Origin: a virus
DNA length: 48,612 nucleotides
IMG/VR virus record: IMGVR_UViG_3300034073_005326
Span: 1 to 48,612 of that record
Strand: one strand, 5' to 3'
Shown: positions 33,411 to 40,935 of the stretch, piece after piece
Numbering within the stretch: position 1 is the first letter of the stretch
Layout of the letters: each line of letters begins with the position of its first letter
Notes under the pieces: model-generated
What the model saw: the letters and a program-made list of their open reading frames with translations, nothing else
Told to the model about the DNA's origin: nothing
Database searches by the model: none
Position numbers and translations under genes: made by a program

Positions 33411-33501
33411 AAAAGATGCGTTAGGGGGTTACCAAATCTTGAAAGGTGTTTATCATAATTTTGTTGAGGCACTAGAGGTTGCCTAATACAAAGGAGAAAA
33501 A

Positions 33502-33852
33502 ATGCTTACAAGATATCATGACACCTTTCGATCACCAACATTAGATTTGTTTGATTCTTTTGGTCTTTTTAGCGATCTAACTTCTTCTCGTACTCGCAGC
33601 GACACCATCGACGATGAAGGTATTAAGATAGAAATGCCGGGTGTAAGATCAAACGATCTTGATGTGTCAGTTGAGGGTCGTACGCTTAAGATAGCTGGCA
33701 AATCAAGACACGGCAAAGAGTATTCATACACCTACTCTTTACGTAACGTTGTTGATGAGTCTTTGATTGAGGCCAAGTTACAAGATGGCCTGCTTGAGAT
33801 TAAGCTTCCAAAAAAGCTTGAATCAAAGGCAAGAAAAATTACTGTCACGTAA
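33502..33852 (+). CDS. small heat-shock protein (Hsp20/alpha-crystallin)
   Basis: The 116-aa protein starts at ATG 33502 after AAAGGAGAAAAA. The short N-terminus (LTRYHDTFRSPTLDLFDSFG) precedes an alpha-crystallin domain: DDEGIKIEMPGVRSNDLDVSVEGRTLKIAGKSR, then the A.L.DGLLEIKLPK closing strand. The I-x-V tail is KITVT. It acts as an ATP-independent chaperone holding unfolded proteins and may assist virion assembly or infection under stress. Phage Hsp20 genes are widespread in aquatic T4-like phages. A bidirectional terminator follows. Confidence 0.9.
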   Translation: MLTRYHDTFRSPTLDLFDSFGLFSDLTSSRTRSDTIDDEGIKIEMPGVRSNDLDVSVEGRTLKIAGKSRHGKEYSYTYSLRNVVDESLIEAKLQDGLLEIKLPKKLESKARKITVT

Positions 33853-33876
33853 AGTGCATAATCGACTGTACCTTGA

Positions 33877-33905
33877 TAAAGGTTCGGACAGGTGCCGAAC
33901 CTTTA
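33877..33905. terminator. bidirectional terminator between Hsp20 and endolysin genes
   Basis: TAAAGGTTCGG (33877-33887) pairs with CCGAACCTTTA (33895-33905) around a 7-nt loop. The genes on either side converge, and the stop codon of the reverse-strand endolysin (33903-33905) lies inside the stem. T-runs are short on both sides. Confidence 0.75.
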
Positions 33906-34685
33906 TAGTATTTTAAATGCCTCAAAGTGCATGCCATCAGGTCGATTAGGAAACCACCCTCCCCAATAAAATCCAAATTGAACGGCAATGTCGACCAGCT
34001 CTCTAACGCAACCCTTTTGACCAACAATCGCTGGCTTCATTCCTAACCCATTCCACTGCGCATTGATATCGAATGCTGTTCCCCAGGCATGATTTGACAG
34101 CGATGTTCTGGAGCCTCTAATGAAACGAGGCACCCAAGAACCTCCCCACGTGATGATTCTGTCAGTTAAGCCCGCATCTTCCCATGCATGGAAAAGAGCA
34201 ACAGTTTGATTGGCAATTTTTGAATGCATCTGTATCATCCCACTTTTGCTTGCACCTGTGACTCCTGACAGTTGAGGTACGATAATCGACGTGATGTTGT
34301 TTGTAGCCCAGCTGTCTGTGATCCTGATCGCTTCAGGATTACCCTTGATAGGCGTAGGAATGTATGAAAAATTTCCGAACATGTTTCTTCGTTCGATAAA
34401 AGAAAGATTTTTTACGCCAGGATTTTGAGGCCAATGTGGATTGGCGACATTGTCGTCGTCGTACGCTTCAGGATACTCAAACCTTTTGGCCATTTCAAAT
34501 GTTTTGGGCCCGACGATACCGTCAGCAGTGAGTTTTTGAGCCCGTTGAAATTCCACTGTTTCGGTCAGCGTCACTTCATCGAAGATACCGTTGATGACAA
34601 CGTCGCTGCCGTCATTGACGCCTCTAAGAAACGCCTGCCATCTTTCCACATCGTGTCCTGTGGATCCCTTTTTTAATAAAATCAT
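33903..34685 (-). CDS. endolysin: peptidoglycan-binding domain plus M15 peptidase
   Basis: The 260-aa protein has two domains. The N-terminal part (about 1-70) is a PG_binding_1 repeat (GSTGHDVERWQAFL, INGIFDEVTLTETVEFQ, LTADGIVGPKTF). The C-terminal part (about 110-260) is an M15/VanY-type zinc peptidase. Its metal ligands are H199 and D206 in SNHAWGTAFDIN and H253 in PDGMHFE. There is no signal peptide, so a holin or other export route is needed; none was recognised here. It would cleave peptide cross-links in peptidoglycan at lysis. The gene is alone on the reverse strand, starting after GGTGAGGAAAA. Confidence 0.85.
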   Translation of the reverse strand: MILLKKGSTGHDVERWQAFLRGVNDGSDVVINGIFDEVTLTETVEFQRAQKLTADGIVGPKTFEMAKRFEYPEAYDDDNVANPHWPQNPGVKNLSFIERRNMFGNFSYIPTPIKGNPEAIRITDSWATNNITSIIVPQLSGVTGASKSGMIQMHSKIANQTVALFHAWEDAGLTDRIITWGGSWVPRFIRGSRTSLSNHAWGTAFDINAQWNGLGMKPAIVGQKGCVRELVDIAVQFGFYWGGWFPNRPDGMHFEAFKIL

Positions 34686-34696
34686 TTTTCCTCACC

Positions 34697-34702
34697 TATA
34701 AT
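34697..34702 (+). promoter_or_regulatory. -10 box of predicted leaderless transcript (gene at 34710)
   Basis: TATAAT ends exactly 7 nt before ATG 34710, with no Shine-Dalgarno between. It is in the short gap between this gene and the divergent endolysin gene. Confidence 0.45.
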
Positions 34703-34709
34703 TAATGCG

Positions 34710-34931
34710 ATGGAAGATCTGCAGGAAAAAAAGAAGAAAAAAAAGATCAATCCAAAGTATCTCACCAAAGATGCCGACAAGATGAAAGATGAGATCGAAA
34801 AGCAGGCCGACAAGGATCCTGGTGATTCTTCGGCTTACAAATCACATCCAAAAGGCGATTGGAAGGCAGATTATTCGCCATCCGGGGAAAAGATACAAAA
34901 CGAAGACATCAAAGTGGACGAGGAAATTTAA
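34710..34931 (+). CDS. basic small protein, likely N-terminal half of a frameshifted gene
   Basis: The 73-aa frame starts MEDLQEKKKKKKINPKYLT and runs to WKADYSPSGEKIQNEDIKVDEEI. The first part is Lys-rich (DADKMKDEIEKQADKDPGDS, AYKSHPKGDW). At the GGGG run (34884-34887) the +1 frame continues with sensible sequence (GKRYKTKTSKWTRKFKDMYGE) into the next gene, while this frame switches to a different composition. I therefore read this and the gene at 34936 as one protein of about 203 aa split by a +1 shift, either programmed or an indel. Function unknown. Confidence 0.6.
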   Translation: MEDLQEKKKKKKINPKYLTKDADKMKDEIEKQADKDPGDSSAYKSHPKGDWKADYSPSGEKIQNEDIKVDEEI

Positions 34932-34935
34932 AGAC

Positions 34936-35322
34936 ATGTACGGTGAAAACCTTGATCTTGAAGATGAACTTTTAGAATCCATAGAAGACTTTTTGCTGGA
35001 GGAGTTCGAAGACGATGCGTTGCTCCTTCGTGAGTTTATAGAAGAAGTTTTATGCGAAAAGAAGAAGGGCGGCTCTAACCCAACGAAGGCCTTAAAAAAT
35101 AAGGCAGAAAAAACTGGAGCTCCGATGGGAGCTCTGCGTGCCATCTATAACAAAGGGCTTGCGGCCTGGAGAACAGGCCACAGACCAGGAACTTCTCCTC
35201 ACCAGTGGGCGATGGGACGCGTCAATAGCGTTTTGGCAGGCGGCCCAGCGAGAAAGGTCGATGACGCCCAGTGGAAACAGATTCAAAAACATCGTGGAAA
35301 AAAACGAAAAAAGAACAAATAA
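34936..35322 (+). CDS. basic C-terminal domain protein (DUF5824-like), second half of the split gene
   Basis: The product is 128 aa from ATG 34936, though the frame is open upstream to 34789. It has an acidic helix (LEDELLESIEDFLLEEFEDD), an amphipathic LLLREFIEEVLCEKKK, then a conserved-looking basic domain: GAPMGALRAIYNKGLAAWRTG, HRPGTSPHQWAMGRVNSVLAGG and a KHRGKKRKKNK tail. The domain resembles a family of unknown function found in large DNA viruses and aquatic phages (DUF5824, from memory). It is probably expressed fused to the upstream frame. The basic character suggests nucleic-acid binding; this is inference. Confidence 0.6.
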   Translation: MYGENLDLEDELLESIEDFLLEEFEDDALLLREFIEEVLCEKKKGGSNPTKALKNKAEKTGAPMGALRAIYNKGLAAWRTGHRPGTSPHQWAMGRVNSVLAGGPARKVDDAQWKQIQKHRGKKRKKNK

Positions 35323-35339
35323 AAATGAGGTCAACTGTG

Positions 35340-35345
35340 TATAAT
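35340..35345 (+). promoter_or_regulatory. -10 box of predicted leaderless transcript (gene at 35353)
   Basis: TATAAT ends exactly 7 nt before ATG 35353 and there is no Shine-Dalgarno. The flank TGTGTATAA matches the one at 26396-26403. No -35 is visible. Confidence 0.5.
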
Positions 35346-35352
35346 CAGCCTC

Positions 35353-35787
35353 ATGACTCCCGAAAAAGATGCTTATCTCCGAGGCAAATATCCAAAGATA
35401 TTCACACGATCTGAACACGAAAAAGAGCCCATTGACCTGTGGGGTCTTGAATGTGGAGACGGATGGCATGATCTCATAGATTCTCTTTGCAACAAAATAC
35501 AAAAGCATGTAGACCGCCGAGCTGCAGCCACCCAAGATGCGGCTGAACTTGAGAACGTGCAAGTCGTCGCTCAGCAGGTCAAGGAAAAATTCGGTGGTCT
35601 ACGTTTCTATGTTTCAGGTGGAGATGACATCACCGATGCCCTCATCTCTTTCGCAGAAACCATGTCCTTCAAGATCTGCGAAACATGCGGAAATTCTGCG
35701 ACCCAAAAAAACGTAGGCACATGGATACACACCTCCTGCGATCCATGCTTTGAAAAACGTGCATGGAGACAAAATGAGAAAGGTTGA
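35353..35787 (+). CDS. zinc-ribbon protein, unknown function
   Basis: The 144-aa protein has an N-terminal LWGLECGDGWHDLIDSLCNKIQ segment and a central VVAQQVKEKFGGLRFYVSGG. A C-terminal zinc ribbon has CETCG and CDPC pairs (CETCGNSATQ, WIHTSCDPCF). I recognise this arrangement from other phage genomes as an uncharacterised protein but cannot assign a role. It overlaps the start of the downstream methyltransferase by 14 nt, so the two are co-translated. Confidence 0.65.
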   Translation: MTPEKDAYLRGKYPKIFTRSEHEKEPIDLWGLECGDGWHDLIDSLCNKIQKHVDRRAAATQDAAELENVQVVAQQVKEKFGGLRFYVSGGDDITDALISFAETMSFKICETCGNSATQKNVGTWIHTSCDPCFEKRAWRQNEKG

Positions 35788-36538
35788 GTTCAAAGATGGA
35801 ATTGCTATTAATGGCGATAGTACTTCAACAGATGTCGTTGAAGAAGTCAAAAAATGGGTAGGTGAAGCGGGCGGCGTACCTCTCATCGCAACCGATCCTC
35901 CGTATGGCAACATCGTCATGCAGCATTGGGATCGGACGAAGATGACCGACGATCAGTACGCCGACTACATGATTGGATGGACCCGACTCTGGTCCGAGGT
36001 CCTGCTACAAGGAGGAGCATTCTATGTCTGGGGAGGTCTTGGACTTCCTAATTTCAGGCCTTTTATCAAATACCTCACACGTGTTGAAGATGATAACTTT
36101 AAGATGGCCAATCTCATTACCTGGAGCAAGAAGCGCGCATATGGAGTCCAGAACAACTATCTCTTTACGCGTGAAGAACTCGCCTACTTCACCAAGGGAA
36201 ACCCAAAAAAGCCGCTAAAGTTTAACATTCCTCTCCTTGAAACCAAACGAGGTTACGCAGGGTACAATGAAAAGTATCCTGCCAAGAGCGAGTTCTACCG
36301 TCGAACCAATGTCTGGATGGACATCAACGAGATCTTCAAGGGTAAGCTTCATCCCACCCAGAAGGCCGACAGGGTCGTTGAGATCCCTATCGAAGTCCAC
36401 ACAGATCCAGGTGACATCGTCCTCGATCCCTTTGCCGGTAGCGGTTCGACTGCATTCGCTGCAAGAAGGTTGAATAGAAAATTTATTGTGATTGAAAAAG
36501 ATGAAGAGATCTTTGGCAAGATGATTGAGAGGCTGTAA
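35774..36538 (+). CDS. DNA adenine/cytosine N-methyltransferase (beta class)
   Basis: The protein is 254 aa from ATG 35774, chosen for GGAGACAAA just upstream. Catalytic motif IV is DPPYG (41-45). The SAM-binding motif I follows near the C-terminus as LDPFAGSGSTAFAARRLNRKF. The order IV then I marks the beta class of N6-adenine/N4-cytosine methyltransferases. The region LHPTQKADRVVEIPIEVH before motif I is also typical. No partner restriction enzyme gene is adjacent, so it is probably an orphan enzyme protecting phage DNA or marking it. Recognition site unknown. Confidence 0.85.
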   Translation: MRKVEFKDGIAINGDSTSTDVVEEVKKWVGEAGGVPLIATDPPYGNIVMQHWDRTKMTDDQYADYMIGWTRLWSEVLLQGGAFYVWGGLGLPNFRPFIKYLTRVEDDNFKMANLITWSKKRAYGVQNNYLFTREELAYFTKGNPKKPLKFNIPLLETKRGYAGYNEKYPAKSEFYRRTNVWMDINEIFKGKLHPTQKADRVVEIPIEVHTDPGDIVLDPFAGSGSTAFAARRLNRKFIVIEKDEEIFGKMIERL

Positions 36539-36792
36539 TGAAAACTGTAAAGAACAAACAAGTCGATCAAAAAACTTATCTCAAGAATTTGTTGGAGCAA
36601 TTTACAAAGCTTCAGGCAGCATCAAAAAGCAAGATAGAAAAATATGAAGACTTATTAAAAAGAGAAGGCTCAAAGCGGTGGGACGAAAAAAAGTTTAAGA
36701 AGTCTCAACAGCGTTTAGAACAGGCTCGACTGGAATATGAACAGTCATTCGAGATTATCGACCAAATTAAGAATCAGCTCGGCCGGCTATAA
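36538..36792 (+). CDS. small coiled-coil protein
   Basis: The 84-aa protein starts within the stop of the methyltransferase gene (TAATG). Almost the whole chain is charged helix with heptad character (LLEQFTKLQAASKSKIEKYEDLL, QRLEQARLEYEQSFEIIDQI). No other motif is seen. It is probably co-expressed with the methyltransferase; the role is unknown. Confidence 0.6.
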   Translation: MKTVKNKQVDQKTYLKNLLEQFTKLQAASKSKIEKYEDLLKREGSKRWDEKKFKKSQQRLEQARLEYEQSFEIIDQIKNQLGRL

Positions 36793-36803
36793 TAATTAAA
36801 GAC

Positions 36804-37766
36804 ATGTATCTTTCACCAAAAAGAGTAAGAGTTGGGAGCAGGGTTGCCATTGTAGCTCCTTCAGCAACATTTTCAACTGAAGAACTTGCAGCAGGAATGG
36901 ACGCAATTCGAGAAGCTGGATTGGAGCCTGTCGCTGGTCCTTGCGTAAGAAACTTAAGAACTGTGTCGTATCAACGTGCGGCGACTCCTCAGGAAAGAGC
37001 CGATGAATTAAATTGGGCATTTATGACACCCGACATGTCGGCTGTTATAGCTGTTCGAGGTGGTGAAGGGTCGGCTGCCGTGCTGCCGCACCTGAATTAT
37101 GGCATGATTAGGAAATCACAAAAAGTTTTCGTTGGCAAGTCAGACAACACTTCGATTTCAATGGGGCTCTTATCTAAGTCTAATTTAATCTCTGTTTGCT
37201 CGCGGGGAGCTGCGATTCGATGCGACAAAGGGGCAGAGATCAGAGAGTCAGATTATCAATCACTAAGATGGACGTTGGAGCTTCTCATGTCCAGTGAACA
37301 ATGGGACGATAAACCTTTAAAACACAATCAACACTTTGCCAGGACGGTGTCATCAGGAATCGCTACAGGTGTAGCCGTAGGAGGTAACGCCGATACATTT
37401 TCAAGATTAATTGGAACTGACTATCTCCCTGAGCTAAATGGTGCCATTCTTTTTTTGGAGGATGTAGATGAAACTGCAGGCTCTTTGTCAAAGATTTTTT
37501 TACACATGAAGCTTTCAGGTGTTTTAAACAGCGTCAATGGTATTGTTTTGGGAGAATTTGCGAAATCTGATGCTTCAAAGTCAAAAAATTACGTGTATGA
37601 GAACGTGATAAAAGAGTATTTCGCCGATGGTCCTCCTTGCTCGTATGGATATAGCTTTTCTCATGGAAATTATACGTGCCCTATTCCTATAGGTTCGCAT
37701 GTCAGACTGGACGCCGATACGGGTCAGTTAGAGTTTGACTTTAGAATGTCACCAGCAATAAAGTAA
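36804..37766 (+). CDS. S66-family LD-carboxypeptidase (LdcA/MccF-like)
   Basis: The 320-aa protein matches serine peptidase family S66. The N-terminal domain has VAIVAPSATFS, IAVRGGEGSAAVLPHL and the nucleophile elbow GKSDNTS with Ser113. The C-terminal domain has AILFLEDVDETAGSL with Glu219 and YGYSFSHGNYTCPIPIG with His287. This Ser-Glu-His set and its spacing agree closely with bacterial LdcA (Ser115/Glu217/His285). LdcA trims the terminal D-Ala from tetrapeptides in peptidoglycan recycling; MccF homologues destroy microcin C. Such a gene is unusual in a phage. It follows TAATAATTAAAGAC rather than a Shine-Dalgarno and is 1 nt before a phosphoesterase gene. Confidence 0.85.
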   Translation: MYLSPKRVRVGSRVAIVAPSATFSTEELAAGMDAIREAGLEPVAGPCVRNLRTVSYQRAATPQERADELNWAFMTPDMSAVIAVRGGEGSAAVLPHLNYGMIRKSQKVFVGKSDNTSISMGLLSKSNLISVCSRGAAIRCDKGAEIRESDYQSLRWTLELLMSSEQWDDKPLKHNQHFARTVSSGIATGVAVGGNADTFSRLIGTDYLPELNGAILFLEDVDETAGSLSKIFLHMKLSGVLNSVNGIVLGEFAKSDASKSKNYVYENVIKEYFADGPPCSYGYSFSHGNYTCPIPIGSHVRLDADTGQLEFDFRMSPAIK

Positions 37767-37767
37767 T

Positions 37768-38598
37768 ATGAAATTAGCATGGGCAACAGATATACACCTC
37801 GATTGTGTTAACGATGCAGTTGCATGTGTTGAAAAATTGGCAGAATCATCAATGGGTTGTGATGGAGTCGTTATTTCAGGCGACCTATCTACAAGCCCTT
37901 TGATCGTAGATCACTTAAGGTTATTAAATGATTGCATACAAAAACCAATTTATTTCGTGTTAGGCAATCATGATTATTATTATTCTGACATTATCTCGAC
38001 AAGAAAGCGTGTCGTAGAAGTATGTCGTAACCTACCTTTCTGTAGGTACTTGGGATCGACTTCATATATTAACGTCGGTAGATCTACTGCAATTGTTGGA
38101 TCAGACGGATGGTACGATGCGTTGAACGGCAACCCTGATAGCAGCGAACTAATAATGAATGATTGGCTAATGATTGCTGATTTTAAATTGTCGATTAAAA
38201 ACAACCTAAGAGGAAAATCAATCGACAGAAATGTTGTGGCACATGTCGCAAGACAAATTTGCAAGGCGTCGGTTGATCACATAGCAAGAGGAATAAAATC
38301 AGTTGTGAACGATGTTGATAAAATCATAATCATCACGCACGTGCCTCCTTTTGTTGAATCTTACACCAACTCAAAGTTCAAAGGATCACCCGACGAAAAC
38401 ATTGTGCCGTGGTACACATCTCGAATCATGGGTGAGATGTTACGCTCTGCGGCTAAAACATATCAGCACATACAGTTTACAGTTTTGTCCGGGCACACTC
38501 ATAGCCCATTTGAAGGAAACATCTTTCATAATTTGCATGCAAAAGTTGGGAAATCACAGTATGGAGCGCCACAGATCGTTGGGTATATCGATACTTAA
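37768..38598 (+). CDS. calcineurin-like metallophosphoesterase
   Basis: The 276-aa protein has the five metal-binding blocks in order: ATDIHLD (D8, H10), VVISGDLS, FVLGNHDYYY, IIITHVPP and LSGHTHSP. This is the classical two-metal phosphoesterase fold. Substrates in this superfamily range from phosphoproteins to nucleic acids and cyclic nucleotides; nothing here decides between them. It follows the S66 peptidase gene directly (TAATATG), so the pair is probably one operon. A second, shorter phosphoesterase is encoded at 42742. Confidence 0.8.
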   Translation: MKLAWATDIHLDCVNDAVACVEKLAESSMGCDGVVISGDLSTSPLIVDHLRLLNDCIQKPIYFVLGNHDYYYSDIISTRKRVVEVCRNLPFCRYLGSTSYINVGRSTAIVGSDGWYDALNGNPDSSELIMNDWLMIADFKLSIKNNLRGKSIDRNVVAHVARQICKASVDHIARGIKSVVNDVDKIIIITHVPPFVESYTNSKFKGSPDENIVPWYTSRIMGEMLRSAAKTYQHIQFTVLSGHTHSPFEGNIFHNLHAKVGKSQYGAPQIVGYIDT

Positions 38599-38617
38599 AA
38601 TTCAAGGAGGAAATGCC

Positions 38618-39154
38618 ATGAAGAAGGCACTTCTCTTGAATTGTAACGGTGAACCTCTTCATTTCGTTGACGGAATACGTGCAATCAAATTGATGCTGAA
38701 AGGCAGAGTCGAAGTCGCATCGGGCATTACAGGTGAACCATCATTTTGGGATGATGTTGTTTCTTCACCTTCATATGGCTTTAAGTTGCCGGCCGTCATT
38801 AGGCTAAAATACTATGTCAACAAAAGAACCTACAAAAGACCACCTAGATTTCAAAAAAGAGTTCTTTTTAATCGTGACTCTTGGAAATGTCAATACTGCG
38901 GATTACAGTTACAACATCCGATGATAACGATTGACCATGTCCATCCAATTTCAAGAGGCGGAAAGACTAATTGGAAGAATTGCGTTGTAGCATGTAAAAA
39001 ATGTAATAGTTTTAAGGGTGACAAAACTCTTGAAGAGGTAGGTATGAGATTGCTCAAGGTTCCTACAGAACCTACAGCATTTCATTATTGGGATATGCTA
39101 AAGTCTTCTGCTTGGCACCGCGACTGGACTTTGTTTGTGTCTTTCAATGAATAA
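38618..39154 (+). CDS. HNH endonuclease
   Basis: The protein is 178 aa from ATG 38618, which has an ideal AGGAGG upstream; the longer open frame overlaps the phosphoesterase. The N-terminus (KKALLLNCNGEPLHFVDGIRA) and KLMLKGRVEV belong to a bacterial HNH subfamily. The HNH core is CQYCG (C91, C94), ITIDHVHPISRGG with His107 and His109, then NWKNCVVACKKCN (C126, C129). It could be a nicking or repair nuclease, or a free-standing homing enzyme; the subfamily resemblance favours a housekeeping or packaging-associated role over homing. Confidence 0.8.
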   Translation: MKKALLLNCNGEPLHFVDGIRAIKLMLKGRVEVASGITGEPSFWDDVVSSPSYGFKLPAVIRLKYYVNKRTYKRPPRFQKRVLFNRDSWKCQYCGLQLQHPMITIDHVHPISRGGKTNWKNCVVACKKCNSFKGDKTLEEVGMRLLKVPTEPTAFHYWDMLKSSAWHRDWTLFVSFNE

Positions 39155-39211
39155 TTATTTGCAAAAATAACAACGCTAAAACATATTTAGTCGTGTAGGA
39201 GTCATTTTTTC

Positions 39212-40381
39212 ATGCAATTGAAGCTTGAAGAGCTACAGAAAGTCGTTAAAAGCGTCGTAAACGACGAAAAATATTCTCATGCGCTGAAGCAAGAGATTAG
39301 CCGTGCTGTTGGAGCAAAGGTCGTTACGACGCATAGCGTAACTGTCATGGCCGAGAGCGCCAACTACCAGCTTGACATTTTTGAGAAGACAGGCAGGTCA
39401 ATGCCTCACGCGAAGGCTTCTATATTACTGAAACACGTGAATTCTGACAGCGTTGAAGTAAGAAAGCTTGTTGCAAGATTACTTCCTGAAAGCCATGTCA
39501 AAGCGATGATCGATGATCGACACCCAGCAGTACGGGCTGTCTTGGTCAAAAGATTGCCTCTTGACCTTGCTTCGAAGCTCGCAACGAGGCACAAGTCTGA
39601 CGACAATGTTCAGACGCAGTATCGTTTAAGAAAACTGACAGAGTCAGTCAAGGTCGACGACAAAGAATTTGACATGTATGGTGACATGCATGTCGAAGAC
39701 GCCTTTGATGGCCTCGAACATCCTGGTCTGACAGACGAATGGTATAATACACTGGCCCACAGGATTATCAATGGTCCAACTGCCTACGGAAACAATCTTG
39801 AAGGCAATTGGGAAGAAAAGATAGCGAAGAACATTTGTGATAGCTACAAATCTCAAGGCATTGAGGTTGATCATGAAAAGCTATTAGATGCCGTCTATGA
39901 CCACATGGAGATGCGCGACGCCGACATAATAAAGGCCAGCGAGAACAGAAGAGGTTCATCGGGAGGCAGCGTTGATGAGTCCGTGCTAAAAGGCATCGTT
40001 AGAAGTCTTCGATTACACGAGAATCTTGACGAGCCTTTTATGCCTATCATATCAGAAGAAATAGACCTCGTCGAGTCTTTGGTTGAGTCGGTAATGCCTT
40101 CTAGGAATTACATTGAAAAATTTGAAGAGCTTTTTGAAGTCACCAAGGAAGCAACTTATAACGTTGGAAAAAAACAAGGCATAAATGAGGGTTACTCCAA
40201 GGTTATCGCTCCTTCAACAGCTACGGTTCCATATGGAAATTTAAGAGCTGTTGATGAAAAAGCCTTGAATGCGTATGTAAAGAATTGGAATTTGCAGCGG
40301 TCGTTAAAGAATCAACCTTACAAGATATCATGGTCCCCTGCCGCTGCATCAAGCGTGAAGTTTCACTTGGAGGTCGTATGA
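39212..40381 (+). CDS. large helical protein with HEAT-like segment, unknown
   Basis: The 389-aa protein starts at ATG 39212 after GTAGGAGTC, with an ATATTTAG box at 39183. Residues about 65-135 contain short helical repeats of the kind VNSDSVEVRKLVARLLPES and DDRHPAVRAVLVKRLPLDLA, reminiscent of HEAT-type repeats. A conserved-looking MYGDMHVEDAFDGLEHPGLTD block and EGNWEEKIAKNICDSYKSQG follow. The C-terminus is helical and acidic. No catalytic motif recognised. It is coupled to the ferritin-like gene by an ATGA overlap, and could be a virion or scaffold protein. Confidence 0.65.
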   Translation: MQLKLEELQKVVKSVVNDEKYSHALKQEISRAVGAKVVTTHSVTVMAESANYQLDIFEKTGRSMPHAKASILLKHVNSDSVEVRKLVARLLPESHVKAMIDDRHPAVRAVLVKRLPLDLASKLATRHKSDDNVQTQYRLRKLTESVKVDDKEFDMYGDMHVEDAFDGLEHPGLTDEWYNTLAHRIINGPTAYGNNLEGNWEEKIAKNICDSYKSQGIEVDHEKLLDAVYDHMEMRDADIIKASENRRGSSGGSVDESVLKGIVRSLRLHENLDEPFMPIISEEIDLVESLVESVMPSRNYIEKFEELFEVTKEATYNVGKKQGINEGYSKVIAPSTATVPYGNLRAVDEKALNAYVKNWNLQRSLKNQPYKISWSPAAASSVKFHLEVV

Positions 40382-40932
40382 AACGAAAGCAGCTTTCTGA
40401 GGATGTTTATGTCGTTATCGAACCGAACAGCGATGTCATATTCGATAACATGATGGCTGAGTGGAAAGGTTTACCTTACTGTCAGCTGTCTGTCGTTTTG
40501 TCACATTTGAAGTTTCTTGCGACCCTTCATGAGAATCATCATTGGACATGTATGGGAGATCCCTTTTATGGTGATCATCTTCTTTTTTCAAGACTATACG
40601 AAGCGGTCGACGCAGAAATTGATCCTGTTGCTGAAAAAGCAGTCGGACTGGCCAGCACTTCAAACGTTGATCCGCTGATCATTCATTCGCAGATCGTGAA
40701 GCTTCTTTCTGGTGTCGGCTCTGCTTCTATGATTCCCCAATCGTCTGATCTTGCAAGAAAATCTCTTGTTGCCGAAATGAACTTTTTGAAAGTGATTGAC
40801 AGCTGCAGGTCGTCATTGGAAGAGTGTGGAATGCTATCGAATGGAGTAGACAACATGCTTCAGGACATTGCTGATAAGCATGAAGGGCATGTTTATCTGC
40901 TAAAACAGAGATGCTCAAAGCCAGCGGTGTGA
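40378..40932 (+). CDS. Dps/ferritin-like protein
   Basis: The protein is 184 aa from ATG 40378, with GGAGG upstream, overlapping the previous stop. The core LHENHHWTCMGDPFYGDHLLF...EAVDAEIDPVAEKAVGL matches the Dps inter-subunit ferroxidase region. H55, H67, D82 and E86 align with E. coli Dps H51, H63, D78 and E82 at identical spacing. The residue equal to D67 is Ser71. The C-terminal helix GVDNMLQDIADKHEGHVYLL fits the last helix of the fold. Dps proteins store iron, remove peroxide and bind DNA as dodecamers. Here it could protect DNA from oxidative damage or be a virion component. Confidence 0.7.
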   Translation: MKRKQLSEDVYVVIEPNSDVIFDNMMAEWKGLPYCQLSVVLSHLKFLATLHENHHWTCMGDPFYGDHLLFSRLYEAVDAEIDPVAEKAVGLASTSNVDPLIIHSQIVKLLSGVGSASMIPQSSDLARKSLVAEMNFLKVIDSCRSSLEECGMLSNGVDNMLQDIADKHEGHVYLLKQRCSKPAV

Positions 40933-40935
40933 AAA

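Noticed and set aside
33411-33501. RNA thermometer in front of the Hsp20 gene
   Set aside because: Only a 5-bp AGGCA/TGCCT stem and a 4-nt complement to the Shine-Dalgarno were found, too weak to support a ROSE or fourU element.
34923-34938. AATTTAAAGACATG as another late-promoter box
   Set aside because: The bases are explained by the +1 reading frame (KFKDMYG) of the split gene, so this instance is coding and was not counted.
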